A DNA stretch of 54,622 nucleotides. Source: a beta proteobacterium AAP65 (GTDB lineage: Bacteria > Pseudomonadota > Gammaproteobacteria > Burkholderiales > Burkholderiaceae_C). A model generated the notes under the pieces. The model was not told the origin of the DNA. It saw only the letters and a program-made list of their open reading frames with translations, and did not search any database. The DNA lies in contig LJHW01000013.1 in assembly GCA_001295865.1 (NCBI GenBank), positions 1 to 54,622 on the forward strand, given 5' to 3'. Position numbers and translations under genes: made by a program. Positions 34,601 through 43,799 of the stretch are shown here, one piece after another (within the stretch, counting starts at the first letter, position 1; each line of letters starts with the position of its first letter).

Positions 34601-34813
34601 GGCTTGTCTCCTGCAACGGGTGAGGGTGTCGGCTCTGTGGGTCTGGCGATCGCCAGGCTCGGCCGGTGAACGGATTGTGGGCAGCCGCCCCACGCAGCGC
34701 TTGCCCGCGTGTGCAGCGGCACTTGCTCATCTGTGCAGGCGCCCTGGGACTTTCCCGAAGGCCCCGGCCCCGACCGTGCCACGGCCGGCCCGATTGGCCG
34801 ACACTCCCGCGCC

Positions 34814-35779
34814 ATGCCGCTGCGCCCTGCCCTCACCACGGAAACCGACGCCGTCGCGCCGGCCGAGCGCAGCGGTTTCTGGGCCGATTGCATCGCCCGC
34901 GTCTTCCACGGCCTGAAGAGCGATGTCTACGGCGACGCCGATTTCGACGGCCGCATGAGCACGCTGCACGCCGGCGACGTGGTGCTCACGCGCCTGGAAG
35001 CCAACCGCCACCGCGTGATGCGCAACGCCACGCTGGCGCGGCAGAACGAGGCGGCCTACCTGAAGATCGTGGCGCCCTACGTGGGCTGCGCGGGCGTGGA
35101 ACAGAAAGGCCGCGAGGCCTGGGTCACCCCCGACCAGTGGAGCGTGTACGACACGACCGACACCTACGCCGTGGCCAACCCGGTGCGCGTGGAGCACCTC
35201 ATCGTGATGATCCCCAAGCCGCGCCTGGTGGAGCGCGGCCTGGCCATCGACCCGCTGATGGCGCGCCGCCTGGGCGGCAGCGGCGGCGTCTCGCGCATGG
35301 CGCTGGAGACCATGCGCTCGGCCTGGCGCGAACTGCCGACGATGGGCGATGCCGCCGCGGCTGGCGTGGGCGATGCGATCACGCAGTTCGTGCACCTCTC
35401 GATGTTGGAACTCGCCGGCCACACCACCGCCGTCACGCAGCGCGAGGCGCTGCGCGAGCGCATCAAGCAGCACGTGGCCGAGCGCCTGGGCGACCCGGCG
35501 CTCAGCGTCGACGGCCTGGCCCTGGCACTGAACTGCAGCAGGCGGCAGCTCTACAACGCCTTCTCCGAAGAACCCGATGGCGTGGCCGGCTACATCCTGC
35601 GCCGCCGTATCGAAGCCTGCCGCGCGGCGCTGAGCGACCGCGCGCAAGAGCGCCGCAGCATCACCGACATTGCGCTGGCCTACGGCTTCCAGAGCATGGC
35701 CCACTTCAGCCGCGTGTTCCGTGCCCACCTGGGCGTGCCGCCCAGCGATTACCGGCGCGGGGCGATGGCCGGGGCCTGA
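34814..35779 (+). CDS. AraC-family transcriptional regulator
   Basis: A 321-residue regulator with an N-terminal AraC-binding-like sensor domain (about 15-190) and a C-terminal AraC/XylS double helix-turn-helix. The latter's first HTH lies near LSVDGLALALNCSRRQLYNAF, and the second is ITDIALAYGFQSMAHFSRVF. The architecture resembles regulators of aromatic and amine catabolism (FeaR/XylS-like). It is divergent from the ABC operon with 213 nt between starts, so it most likely controls that operon and perhaps itself. The effector is unknown. Confidence 0.88.
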   Translation: MPLRPALTTETDAVAPAERSGFWADCIARVFHGLKSDVYGDADFDGRMSTLHAGDVVLTRLEANRHRVMRNATLARQNEAAYLKIVAPYVGCAGVEQKGREAWVTPDQWSVYDTTDTYAVANPVRVEHLIVMIPKPRLVERGLAIDPLMARRLGGSGGVSRMALETMRSAWRELPTMGDAAAAGVGDAITQFVHLSMLELAGHTTAVTQREALRERIKQHVAERLGDPALSVDGLALALNCSRRQLYNAFSEEPDGVAGYILRRRIEACRAALSDRAQERRSITDIALAYGFQSMAHFSRVFRAHLGVPPSDYRRGAMAGA

Positions 35780-35807
35780 AGTTCGAGCCAGCCCCGGCGG
35801 GCCGCGC

Positions 35808-36797
35808 TCAGTCTGCAGTGATCTTGCGCTCTTTCACGATCACGGCGTAGCGCTCCAGATCAGCGCGGATCACCGCCCCGAACTGCGCCGGGCTCATCGG
35901 CGTGGGCGCTGCGCCCAGCGCCTCGATGGCCTTGGCCACCGCCGGCATCTGCAAGGCCTTGTTGATCTCGGCGTTCACACGCTCGACGATGGGCTGCGGC
36001 GTGCCCGCGGGTGCCCAGAAGCCGTGCGTGGTGCCGGTGTCGAAACCCTTCAAACCCAGCTCGGCCAGCGTGGGCGTCTGCGGGTAGAGCGGCGAGCGCT
36101 GCGCGCTGCCCATGGCCAGCAGGCGCAGCTTGCCGCTCTTGATGTGCTGGAAGGCAATGCCGGGGTCGAAGCTGTAGTCGATCTGCCCGCCCAGCAGGTC
36201 TTGCAGCACAGCCCCCGAGCCCTTGTAGGGGATGTGCACGCTGAAGAAGCCGGCCTGCGATTTCAGCATCTCGCCGGCGATGTGCGGGCTGGTGCCGTTG
36301 CCCGGCGTGCCGTAGGTCAGCTTGCCGGGGTGGGCCTTGGCGTACTTGATGAAGTCGGCGTAGGTGGTGAAAGGCAGGTCGGCGCGCACCACCAAAAAAA
36401 GCTCCAGCCGGGCACCGGCGGCCAGGGGCACGAGGTCCTTCTTTGGATCGAAGGGCAGCTTGGGCGTGATCAGCGGCACGATGGACATCGCGCTGCCCGA
36501 CGACAGCAGAAAGGTGTAGCCATCCGCTGCGGCCTTGGCCACCGCATCGGCGCCGACGATGCCGCCGGCGCCAGCGCGGTTTTCCACCACCACCGGCACA
36601 CCGAGTGCGGCCGAGAGCGGCGCGGCCACCGCGCGCGCCACCACGTCGGGCGAACCGCCGGCCGGGAAGTTGACGATCAGCTTGATCGGTTTGTTCGGCC
36701 AGGGGCCTGTGCCCTGCGCGGTGGCCGCCAGCGGCGCAGCGATCGCAGCGCTGGCCAGCAGCGCGGCCGCGGTCTTCAGGAAGTGTTGGCGTTGCAT
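35808..36797 (-). CDS. Bug/TctC-family tripartite tricarboxylate-type solute-binding protein
   Basis: A 329-residue periplasmic protein with signal peptide 1-28 (ending ATAQG) and the Bug-family opening WPNKPIKLIVNFPAGGSPD. The second hallmark block is VENRAGAGGIVGADAVAKA. Bug proteins bind carboxylates and are greatly expanded in Burkholderiales, often as orphans. No TctA/TctB membrane genes are in the window. It is co-oriented with the decarboxylase gene 62 nt upstream, so the two are probably in one transcript. Confidence 0.92.
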   Translation of the reverse strand: MQRQHFLKTAAALLASAAIAAPLAATAQGTGPWPNKPIKLIVNFPAGGSPDVVARAVAAPLSAALGVPVVVENRAGAGGIVGADAVAKAAADGYTFLLSSGSAMSIVPLITPKLPFDPKKDLVPLAAGARLELFLVVRADLPFTTYADFIKYAKAHPGKLTYGTPGNGTSPHIAGEMLKSQAGFFSVHIPYKGSGAVLQDLLGGQIDYSFDPGIAFQHIKSGKLRLLAMGSAQRSPLYPQTPTLAELGLKGFDTGTTHGFWAPAGTPQPIVERVNAEINKALQMPAVAKAIEALGAAPTPMSPAQFGAVIRADLERYAVIVKERKITAD

Positions 36798-36859
36798 CGT
36801 CTTGTCTCCAGTCTTGTGGTTGATACGGAAAGCGAAAACTCCAACGGCCAGGCGGGACC

Positions 36860-38479
36860 TCAGGCCACCTCCACCTCCAGCAGCACCGCGCGTTCGCCCG
36901 CCAGGGCCGCGGCCAAGGCGGGCTGCAGCTCGTCGGCGCGCGCCACGCGCACCCCCGCGCAGCCGTGGCCCTGCGCCAGCGCCACGAAATCGAGCTCGGG
37001 CAGATCACAACCCTGCAGCGGCGCACCGGGCGCAAAACCGAAGGTCGGCGCGAACTCCTGCAGCGCCGCGTAACGCCGGTTCTTGAGGATCACGAAGGTG
37101 ATGGGCAGCTGCAACTGCACCGCACTCCACAGCGCCTGGATGCAGTACATCGCCGAGCCGTCGCCGATGAGCGCGATGACGCGCCGGCCCGTGCCGCGCT
37201 GCTGCTCCGCCAGCGCCACGCCCACGGCAGCCGGCAGGCTGTGGCCCAGGCCGCCGCTGCACATCGTGTAGAAGGTTTCGGGCTCCAGGATGGGCAGGTG
37301 CTGGTGCATCACCGGCCGCGCGCTCGGGGCTTCTTCCACCACGATGCTGTTGCGCGGGCGCAGTTCGGCCAGGGACTGCAGCACCCAGGCCACACCGAGG
37401 CGTTCACCTTCGCGCGGCGGCTCGGCACGCGGCACCGGCGCGCGCGGCGCGGGCTTCTCACGGGCCAGCACGGCCGCCGGCACGGGCCGCGCCAGCAGGT
37501 CTTGCAAGCCGCTGCGCACGCTGGCCACCACCGCCGTGCCGGCGGGCGCCCAGGCGGCCGTCTGCGGGTCTTCGGTCAGCTGCAGCAGCGTGGCGCCCTC
37601 GGGCAGGTGCGGGCCGAAACCTTCCACGTGGTAGGTGAAAGCCGCGGCGCCCACGGCGAAGACCAGGTCGTGCCCGGCCAGGCGCTGCACGATGCGCTCG
37701 CGCATCGCAGGCAGAAAGCCGGCGAAGAGCGGGTGGTCTTCCGGGAAGCCGCAGCGGCCCGACATCGGCGCCACGAACACGCGGGCGCGGTGGCGCTCGG
37801 CCAGCGCCACGGCCTCGTGCCAAGCGCCGTCGCGGTCGACCGCAGCGCCGATGACGAAGGCCGGGCGCTGGGCAGCGTCCAGCGCCTCGCCCAGTTGCGC
37901 CAGCAGCGCGGGTTGCGCGCGCAGCTCGGTGCTCACCGCGCGCGGCAGGACGGGCTCGGTCATCACCGCCCAATCATCGGCCGGGATGGACACCAGCACC
38001 GGCCCACGCGGTGGCAGCATGGCGATGTAGTAGGCCCGCGCGATGGCCAGCGGCACGTCTTCGGCGCGCGCCGGCTCCACGCTCCACTTCACGTAGGGCT
38101 TGGGCAGCTCGGCGGCCTGCGCCGAGTGCAAGAAGGGGTCGAAGGGCAGGATGCTGCGCGCCTGCTGGCCCGCTGTGATGACCATCGGCGTGCGGTTCTT
38201 GAACGCCGTGAAGATGTTGCCCATCGCGTGGCCCACGCCCGCGGCCGAGTGCAGGTTCACGAAACTCGCATTGCGCGTGGCCTGCGCAAAACCGTCGGCC
38301 ATGCCCACCACCACGCCTTCCTGCAAGCCCAGCACGTAGTGGAAATCGGGCGGGAAATCCAGGAACAGCGGCAGCTCGGTCGAGCCCGGGTTGCCGAAGA
38401 TGTGGCGGATGCCGAAGCCGCGCAGCAGCGCGAGCACGGCTTCGCGCACGGTCACTTGGGGTCCAGAGGTCGAAGGCAA
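36860..38479 (-). CDS. mdlC: Thiamine-diphosphate decarboxylase, benzoylformate decarboxylase-like
   Basis: From the TTG at 38479 (GGAG, 7-nt spacer) it is 539 residues, close to Pseudomonas benzoylformate decarboxylase (528). Residues known in that enzyme are present with matching spacing: Ser33 (GNPGSTELP), Glu54 (LQE) and His77 (NLHSAAG). A His in FTYHVEGF corresponds to the second active-site His. The C-terminal ThDP motif is GDGSAMYCIQALWSAV...LKN. It would convert benzoylformate-type 2-oxo acids to aldehydes plus CO2. The frame extends to another TTG at 38566, beside a palindrome at 38572-38592; that longer start is less likely. Other 2-oxo-acid decarboxylases remain possible. Confidence 0.82.
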   Translation of the reverse strand: MPSTSGPQVTVREAVLALLRGFGIRHIFGNPGSTELPLFLDFPPDFHYVLGLQEGVVVGMADGFAQATRNASFVNLHSAAGVGHAMGNIFTAFKNRTPMVITAGQQARSILPFDPFLHSAQAAELPKPYVKWSVEPARAEDVPLAIARAYYIAMLPPRGPVLVSIPADDWAVMTEPVLPRAVSTELRAQPALLAQLGEALDAAQRPAFVIGAAVDRDGAWHEAVALAERHRARVFVAPMSGRCGFPEDHPLFAGFLPAMRERIVQRLAGHDLVFAVGAAAFTYHVEGFGPHLPEGATLLQLTEDPQTAAWAPAGTAVVASVRSGLQDLLARPVPAAVLAREKPAPRAPVPRAEPPREGERLGVAWVLQSLAELRPRNSIVVEEAPSARPVMHQHLPILEPETFYTMCSGGLGHSLPAAVGVALAEQQRGTGRRVIALIGDGSAMYCIQALWSAVQLQLPITFVILKNRRYAALQEFAPTFGFAPGAPLQGCDLPELDFVALAQGHGCAGVRVARADELQPALAAALAGERAVLLEVEVA

Positions 38480-38571
38480 GGACAGGCTCCGGTGCAGCAG
38501 CAGCGGCGCAGTATCGCCAGCCGCACCGGCGCTGCACTCAGGGGAAGCCTTGAGCACCGACGACAACCCAA

Positions 38572-38592
38572 ATGGTTAAGATACCGAACCAT
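38572..38592. promoter_or_regulatory. Operator-like inverted repeat between divergent catabolic genes
   Basis: ATGGTT-N9-AACCAT lies between the decarboxylase (minus strand) and the amidohydrolase (plus strand, ATG at 38617). Dyad symmetry at this position fits a dimeric regulator that controls both genes. The cognate factor is unknown; the AraC protein nearby would usually prefer direct repeats, so a GntR/MarR/IclR-type factor elsewhere is more likely. Confidence 0.5.
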
Positions 38593-38616
38593 CTTCACGC
38601 TCGCCCGGGGCTGCCC

Positions 38617-39477
38617 ATGAAGGCCGACGACCTCATCGCCATCGACATCCACACCCACGCCGAGGTGTCGTGCTGGAACCCCTTCGACAACTACGGCGAA
38701 GAGTACGACCGCGCCGCCGACAAGTACTTCGGCAGCAACCGCCGGCCCACCATCGCCGAGACGGTGGCCTACTACCGCGAGCGCAAGATCGGCTTGGTGA
38801 TGTTCACGGTGGACAGCGAGAGCCAGCTCGGCCGCCGCCGCATCCCCAACGAAGAGATCGCCGAAGCCGCCAAGGCCAACAGCGACATGATGATTGCCTT
38901 CGGCAGCATCGACCCGCACAAAGGCAAGATGGGTGCGCGCGAAGCACGCCGCCTCATCGAAGAGCACGGCATCAAGGGCTTCAAGTTCCACCCCACGGTG
39001 CAGGGCTTTTTGCCCTACGACCGCATGGCCTGGCCGCTTTACGAGGTGATTGCCGAGCACAAGCTGCCGGCCATCTTCCACAGCGGGCATTCGGGCATCG
39101 GCAGCGGCATGCGCTGCGGCGGCGGGCTGCGCTTGCAGAACAGCAACCCCATGCTGCTGGAAGACGTGGCCATCGACTTCCCCGACATGCAGATCGTCAT
39201 CGCCCACCCCAGCTGGCCCTGGCAAGACGAAGCGCTGAGCCTGGCGCTGCACAAGCCCAACGTGTGGATCGATCTCAGCGGCTGGAGCCCGAAGTACTTC
39301 CCGCCCCAGCTCGTGCAGTACGCCAATACGCTGCTGAAGGACCGCATGCTCTTCGGCAGCGACTACCCCCTCATCACGCCCGAGCGCTGGATCAAGGACT
39401 TCGACGAAGCCGGCTTCAAGGACAAGGTCAAGCCCTTGATCCTGAAAGACAACGCGCGCCGCTTGCTGGGGCTCTGA
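38617..39477 (+). CDS. Amidohydrolase (ACMSD-like metal-dependent hydrolase/decarboxylase)
   Basis: A 286-residue Amidohydro_2 TIM-barrel protein. Metal-ligand motifs: IDIHTH (His12, His14), FKFHPTV, IFHSGHSG, IAHPSWPW and the Asp in FGSDYPL. The family covers aromatic decarboxylases (gamma-resorcylate, 5-carboxyvanillate), hydratases and lactonases. Given the neighbouring aromatic catabolic genes, a nonoxidative decarboxylase or ring-fission-product hydrolase is plausible but not shown. The ATG at 38617 was chosen over an upstream GTG-type extension that overlaps the palindrome at 38572-38592. Confidence 0.82.
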   Translation: MKADDLIAIDIHTHAEVSCWNPFDNYGEEYDRAADKYFGSNRRPTIAETVAYYRERKIGLVMFTVDSESQLGRRRIPNEEIAEAAKANSDMMIAFGSIDPHKGKMGAREARRLIEEHGIKGFKFHPTVQGFLPYDRMAWPLYEVIAEHKLPAIFHSGHSGIGSGMRCGGGLRLQNSNPMLLEDVAIDFPDMQIVIAHPSWPWQDEALSLALHKPNVWIDLSGWSPKYFPPQLVQYANTLLKDRMLFGSDYPLITPERWIKDFDEAGFKDKVKPLILKDNARRLLGL

Positions 39478-39518
39478 CACACTCGGGCCATGGCCCGATA
39501 CCCCGATCTCAACCTGCC

Positions 39519-40184
39519 ATGAGCCTGCTGCTGGCCGGCGCCACCGGGCTCATCGGCCAAGCCGTGATGGCGCAATGGGCCACAGCAGCGACGGGCCAGA
39601 CCTTGCACGCGCTGGTGCGCCGGCCCCTCGGTGCCGCCCCCCAGGGCGTGCAGCCGCTGCTGGTGGATTTCAGCGCCCTGCCCGCCCTGCCCGCGGCCGA
39701 TGCGGCGCTCTGCGCGCTGGGCACGACGATCAAGACCGCCGGCTCGCAAGCCGCTTTCCGCGCGGTGGATTTCGACGCCGTGCTGGCCTTCGCGCGCGCC
39801 GCGCAGGCGGCCGGCGTGCGGCGCTTCGCGGTGGTGTCGGCCGTCGGCGCCAGCCCACGCAGCGCCAGCTTCTACAGCCGCGTGAAAGGCGAGATGGAAG
39901 CCGCCGTCACGGCCCTGGGTTTCGAGACGCTGCTGATCGCGCGCCCTTCGCTGCTGACGGGCGACCGCACCGCGCTCGGCCAGCCGCCGCGCCGCGCTGA
40001 AGCGCTCGGAAAAATGCTCATGGCGCCGCTGGGCGGGCTGCTGCCTGCCGCCTGGCGGCCCATCGCCGGCGAGGCCGTGGCCCGCGCGCTGCTGCACACG
40101 CTGCGCACCGCGCCGGCCGGCGTGCAGGTGCTGGACAACGCCCGCCTGCATGACGCAGGGCACGAGGAGAAGCACTCCGCATGA
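39519..40184 (+). CDS. NAD(P)-binding Rossmann-fold protein (atypical SDR)
   Basis: A 221-residue short protein with the N-terminal dinucleotide motif GATGLIG (7-13) and an NmrA/HIM-like order (VDFSAL, CALGTTIKTAG, VVSAVGAS, FYSRVKGEMEAAV). The YxxxK-like pair is Tyr-Ser-Arg-Val-Lys. Similar small proteins are annotated as oxidoreductases or putative nucleoside-diphosphate-sugar epimerases with no known substrate. The stop overlaps the ATG of the next gene by 4 nt. Confidence 0.8.
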   Translation: MSLLLAGATGLIGQAVMAQWATAATGQTLHALVRRPLGAAPQGVQPLLVDFSALPALPAADAALCALGTTIKTAGSQAAFRAVDFDAVLAFARAAQAAGVRRFAVVSAVGASPRSASFYSRVKGEMEAAVTALGFETLLIARPSLLTGDRTALGQPPRRAEALGKMLMAPLGGLLPAAWRPIAGEAVARALLHTLRTAPAGVQVLDNARLHDAGHEEKHSA

Positions 40185-41533
40185 AGCTGCACTTTCTCGG
40201 CGCCGCCGATGGCGTCACCGGCTCGCGCCATCTGGTGGAAACCGGCGATCGCCGCATCCTGCTGGACTGCGGCCTCTTCCAGGGTTTCAAGCTGCACCGC
40301 GAACGCAACTGGGTGATGCCGCCGCAGCTGCAGGCCCTGGACGCCGTGGTGCTGAGCCACGCCCACCTCGACCACAGCGGCTGGCTGCCGGCCTTGGTGA
40401 AACACGGCTTCCGCGGGCCGGTGTACGCCAGCCCCGCCACCTGCGAGCTGCTGAAGGTGCTGCTGCTCGACAGCGCCCACCTGCAGGAAGAAGACGCGCG
40501 CCGCGCCAACCGCCACGGTTACAGCCGCCACGAGAAGGCGCTGCCGCTCTACACCCGCGCCGATGCGCAGCGCGCGCTGGCACAACTGGTGCCGCTGCCG
40601 CCTGGGCGTGCGCTGAAGATCGGCAGCGCCAGCGTGCGCCTCACGCCCGTCGGGCACCTGCTCGGTGCCTGCGCCGTGAATGTGGACGACGGCCACACGG
40701 TGCTGGGTTTCTCGGGCGACGTGGGCCGCGGCACCGACCTGCTGATGCCGCCGCCGCAGCCGCCGCTGCCGGCCGATGTGCTGCTGGTCGAATCGACCTA
40801 CGGCAACCGCCTGCACCCACCCGAAGACAGCCCGCTGCGCCTGGGTGAGATCGTCACGCGCACCGTGCAGCGCGGCGGCACGGTGCTGATCCCCAGCTTC
40901 GCGGTGGGCCGCGCGCAGGCGCTGCTGCTGGTGCTGCAGCGGCTCAAGCGCAGCGGGGCGATACCGCCGCAGCTGCCCATCTTCCTGGACAGCCCCATGG
41001 CCATCGAAGCCACGGCGCTGTACCGGCGTTTCGGCAGCCAGCTGCGCCTGAGCCGGCGCGAGGTGCAGACGCTGTGCGACGGCGTGCGCACGGTGACGAC
41101 GGCGCAGCAATCGATGCGCCTGTCCGGCGCGCGCTACCCCGCGGTCATCATCGCCTCCAGCGGCATGGCCACCGGCGGGCGTGTGCTGCACCACCTGAAG
41201 GCCCTGGCGCCGGATGCCCGCCACAGCATCGTGCTGGCCGGCCACCAGGCCGGTGGCACACGCGGCGCGAAGCTGGTGGCTGGCGAACGTGAGCTGAAGA
41301 TCCACGGCGAGCTCGTGCCCGTGCGCGCCGAGGTGCAGCAGCTCGAAGGTTTCTCCGGCCATGCCGACCGCGCCGAGCTGCTGGCCTGGTTGCAGCAGAT
41401 GCCGCGCCCGCCGCGCCAGACCTGGGTGGTGCACGGCGAGCCCGAGGCCGCCGACAGCCTGCGGTTTGCCCTGCAAGAGCAACTGGGCTGGCGCGCCGAG
41501 GTGCCCGAGCTGGGCGCCTGCGTGGCACTGTGA
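40181..41533 (+). CDS. MBL-fold beta-CASP RNA-processing nuclease
   Basis: A 450-residue metallo-beta-lactamase with a beta-CASP insert, the architecture of CPSF73/YsiA-like RNA exonucleases. The zinc motif HAHLDH is at 60-65 and a further His is in TPVGHLLGAC. Asp lies in FSGDVGRG, and the beta-CASP region has IPSFAVGRAQ. C-terminal His residues lie in LAGHQAGGT and GFSGHADR. Likely role: RNA maturation or decay in the cytoplasm. The start overlaps the preceding gene (ATGA). Confidence 0.9.
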   Translation: MKLHFLGAADGVTGSRHLVETGDRRILLDCGLFQGFKLHRERNWVMPPQLQALDAVVLSHAHLDHSGWLPALVKHGFRGPVYASPATCELLKVLLLDSAHLQEEDARRANRHGYSRHEKALPLYTRADAQRALAQLVPLPPGRALKIGSASVRLTPVGHLLGACAVNVDDGHTVLGFSGDVGRGTDLLMPPPQPPLPADVLLVESTYGNRLHPPEDSPLRLGEIVTRTVQRGGTVLIPSFAVGRAQALLLVLQRLKRSGAIPPQLPIFLDSPMAIEATALYRRFGSQLRLSRREVQTLCDGVRTVTTAQQSMRLSGARYPAVIIASSGMATGGRVLHHLKALAPDARHSIVLAGHQAGGTRGAKLVAGERELKIHGELVPVRAEVQQLEGFSGHADRAELLAWLQQMPRPPRQTWVVHGEPEAADSLRFALQEQLGWRAEVPELGACVAL

Positions 41534-41567
41534 GGCGCGGCCGCCTGCACGCGGCGCACCGGGTGCG

Positions 41568-42869
41568 ATGAACGGCAGCGAGCTCGCGGCAGGCAGCGCC
41601 GGCCTGGCCAGCACCGCCACAGGCCTGGCCGCGGCGCTGGGCGCCGGCCTGCTCATCGGGCTCGAGCGTGAACGGCGCAAGGGCAGCGGCGCCGCACGCG
41701 GGGCCGCCGGCATCCGCAGCTTCACGCTGGCCGCAGTGGGCGGCGGCATGGCCATGGCCCTGGGCCAGCCTCTGCTGGTGGCGCTGGGCGGCTTGCTGGT
41801 GGTGCTGCTCGCCGCCGTGGCCTACTGGAAGAGCCGCGAAGCCCTGCCGGGCCAGCCGGCGCCCGACCCCGGCCTCACCACCGAGCTGGCGCTCTTCATC
41901 ACCTACCTGGTGGGCGTGCTGGCGGTGCAGCAGCCCGCGCTCGGCGCCGGGGCCGCGGTGGTGGTGGCCGCGCTGCTGGCGGCGCGCGAAAAGCTGCACC
42001 GATTCGCCACCGAGGTGCTGAGCCAGGCCGAGCTGCACGACGCCTTGCTGCTCGCCGCGCTGGCCCTGGTGCTGCTGCCGCTGGTGCCGGCCGCGCCGCT
42101 GGCCTGGCTGGGCGGTGTGGCGCCGCGCACGCTGATGCTGACGGTGGTGCTCATCCTCGCGCTGCAGGCCGCCGGTCACGTGGCCTGGCGGCTGCTGGGG
42201 CCGCGCGCGGGGCTGGCCTTGTCGGGGCTGTTTTCGGGTTTTGTCTCCAGCACGGCCACCATCGCCTCGATGGGCGCCCGCGCGCGGGCCGAGCCCGCGC
42301 AGGCCCGCGCCTGCCTGGCCGGCGCGCTGTTCAGCACGGCGGCCACCTGGGTGCAGGTGGCGCTGCTGTGCGCGGCGCTGGCCCCGGCCGCGCTGGCCAC
42401 GGTGGCACCCAGCGCCGCGGCGGGCGTGCTGCTGGCCGCCGGCACGGCGGCGTGGGCGGCCTGGGCCGGCGGCGCCTTGCCCCAAGCGGCCACCGCCAGC
42501 AGCGCCAACGAGCACGGCCCGTTGCGCCTGCGCGAGGCGCTGGCCGTGGCCGCGCTGCTCGGCGCCGTGGCCGTGGGCGTGGCCTGGGCGCAGCGGCAGT
42601 TCGGCAACACCGGGCTGCTGCTGGGCACCGCGCTGGCGGCGCTGGCCGACGCGCACGCCCCCGTGGCGGCCGCGGCAGCGCGCCATGGCAGCGCAGAGGT
42701 CGACGCCGCCGTGCTGCGCCAGGTGGTGCTGGTGGCGGTGGGCACCAATGCGCTGACGCGCACGGTCACGGCCTTCGTCGCCGGGGGCCGCCGCTACGGG
42801 CTGGGGATCGGGGCATCGCTCGTGCTCTCCACCGGCGCGGCGCTGGCGGTGGCGCTGATCACGGGCTGA
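41568..42869 (+). CDS. MgtC/SapB and DUF4010 family membrane protein
   Basis: A 433-residue protein, very hydrophobic, with 11-13 predicted helices. The first part has the MgtC family motif LGAGLLIGLERER (about 24-36) and the rest is the DUF4010 domain (including SGLFSGFVSSTATIASMG). MgtC-like proteins are linked to Mg2+ limitation and membrane energetics; the function of the fused form is not established. The start at 41568 lies 34 nt after the nuclease gene, and they may be co-transcribed. Confidence 0.82.
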   Translation: MNGSELAAGSAGLASTATGLAAALGAGLLIGLERERRKGSGAARGAAGIRSFTLAAVGGGMAMALGQPLLVALGGLLVVLLAAVAYWKSREALPGQPAPDPGLTTELALFITYLVGVLAVQQPALGAGAAVVVAALLAAREKLHRFATEVLSQAELHDALLLAALALVLLPLVPAAPLAWLGGVAPRTLMLTVVLILALQAAGHVAWRLLGPRAGLALSGLFSGFVSSTATIASMGARARAEPAQARACLAGALFSTAATWVQVALLCAALAPAALATVAPSAAAGVLLAAGTAAWAAWAGGALPQAATASSANEHGPLRLREALAVAALLGAVAVGVAWAQRQFGNTGLLLGTALAALADAHAPVAAAAARHGSAEVDAAVLRQVVLVAVGTNALTRTVTAFVAGGRRYGLGIGASLVLSTGAALAVALITG

Positions 42870-42877
42870 TCAGGCCT

Positions 42878-43753
42878 TCAGACGAACACGCCCTCGCGCA
42901 GCCACTTGGTGGCGACCCACTTCTCGCCCGCCGTGACGGGCGCACCGCCATGCAGCGTCTTGGTGCTGACGTGCGGCCGGTCGTAGCTGAAGAAGACGGC
43001 GTTGCCGCGCACCGGGGCCACCTCCAGCCCCACGTCGGGGAAGGTGGTGGCGCCGCCGCCTTCGGGCGTGTTGAGGTAGATCACCAAGGTGCCCACGCGC
43101 TGGCCGCCGCGTTCCAGGATGCGCGGCGTGCCCGAGTGCACCGGGTCGAAGTAGTCGTGGTGCGGCTTGTACTCGGCGCCCGGGCGGTAACGCAGCACCT
43201 GGAGGCCTTCGCCGTGGTCCAGCGGCCAGTGCAGCAGCTCCGCGATGCGCTTTTCCACGCGGTCGATCAGGGGCGTTTCGCCGCGCTCGAAGAACATGCC
43301 GTCGCTGGTGCGCGAATCGTTGACCTCGCTGCCGCCGGTTTCGTTCTGCACCGTCTCAGAACGCAGCAGCCGGGGCCGGGCCTGCGACATCAGGGTTTCG
43401 CATTCGGCATCGGTCAGCAGCCCGCCGAAAACCACCACGCGCGGGTGTTTCATCGTCGTCAGCACACGCACGCGGTGGCCGTCTTGCAAGCTCAGCACCG
43501 TGCGGCCTTCGAGCTGGGGCTCGGGCAGCGGCTTGGCCGGCTGCAGCGGCATCAAAGGCTCGGGGCGGCGCGGGTGCAGCTCGTCCAGGCGCTGGCGCAA
43601 CGTGGCTTCCATGGCTTCGATGGCCACGTCTTCTTCCCAGCCGCTGGCCTTCATGGCCGCCAGCACGTCGTCGGGGCGGCAGCCGGCTTCGGCCTGCGCC
43701 ACGATCCACTGGCGCAGCTCGGGGGTGATGGTCTGGGGGGCGGTGCTCGACAT
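42878..43753 (-). CDS. Prolyl 4-hydroxylase-like 2-oxoglutarate/Fe(II) dioxygenase
   Basis: A 291-residue protein with a short N-terminal helical domain (about 8-55) and a C-terminal P4Hc double-stranded beta-helix (about 100-288). The iron ligands are the HxD in PHHDYFDP and the distal His in LHGGAPV; the 2-oxoglutarate-binding Lys is in GEKWVATKW. Bacterial relatives hydroxylate prolines in proteins such as EF-Tu; the target here is unknown. The start at 43753 drops an unsupported 50-residue extension. Confidence 0.88.
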   Translation of the reverse strand: MSSTAPQTITPELRQWIVAQAEAGCRPDDVLAAMKASGWEEDVAIEAMEATLRQRLDELHPRRPEPLMPLQPAKPLPEPQLEGRTVLSLQDGHRVRVLTTMKHPRVVVFGGLLTDAECETLMSQARPRLLRSETVQNETGGSEVNDSRTSDGMFFERGETPLIDRVEKRIAELLHWPLDHGEGLQVLRYRPGAEYKPHHDYFDPVHSGTPRILERGGQRVGTLVIYLNTPEGGGATTFPDVGLEVAPVRGNAVFFSYDRPHVSTKTLHGGAPVTAGEKWVATKWLREGVFV

Positions 43754-43799
43754 GCCCCTATTTTTGCTCAGGCCCAAGGCGGCCCGGAACGGCCAGAAA

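Noticed and set aside
38480..38566. N-terminal extension of the decarboxylase from the upstream TTG
   Set aside because: No ribosome-binding site, no family sequence in the extra 29 residues, and the start would abut the operator-like dyad; the GGAG-preceded TTG at 38479 fits better.
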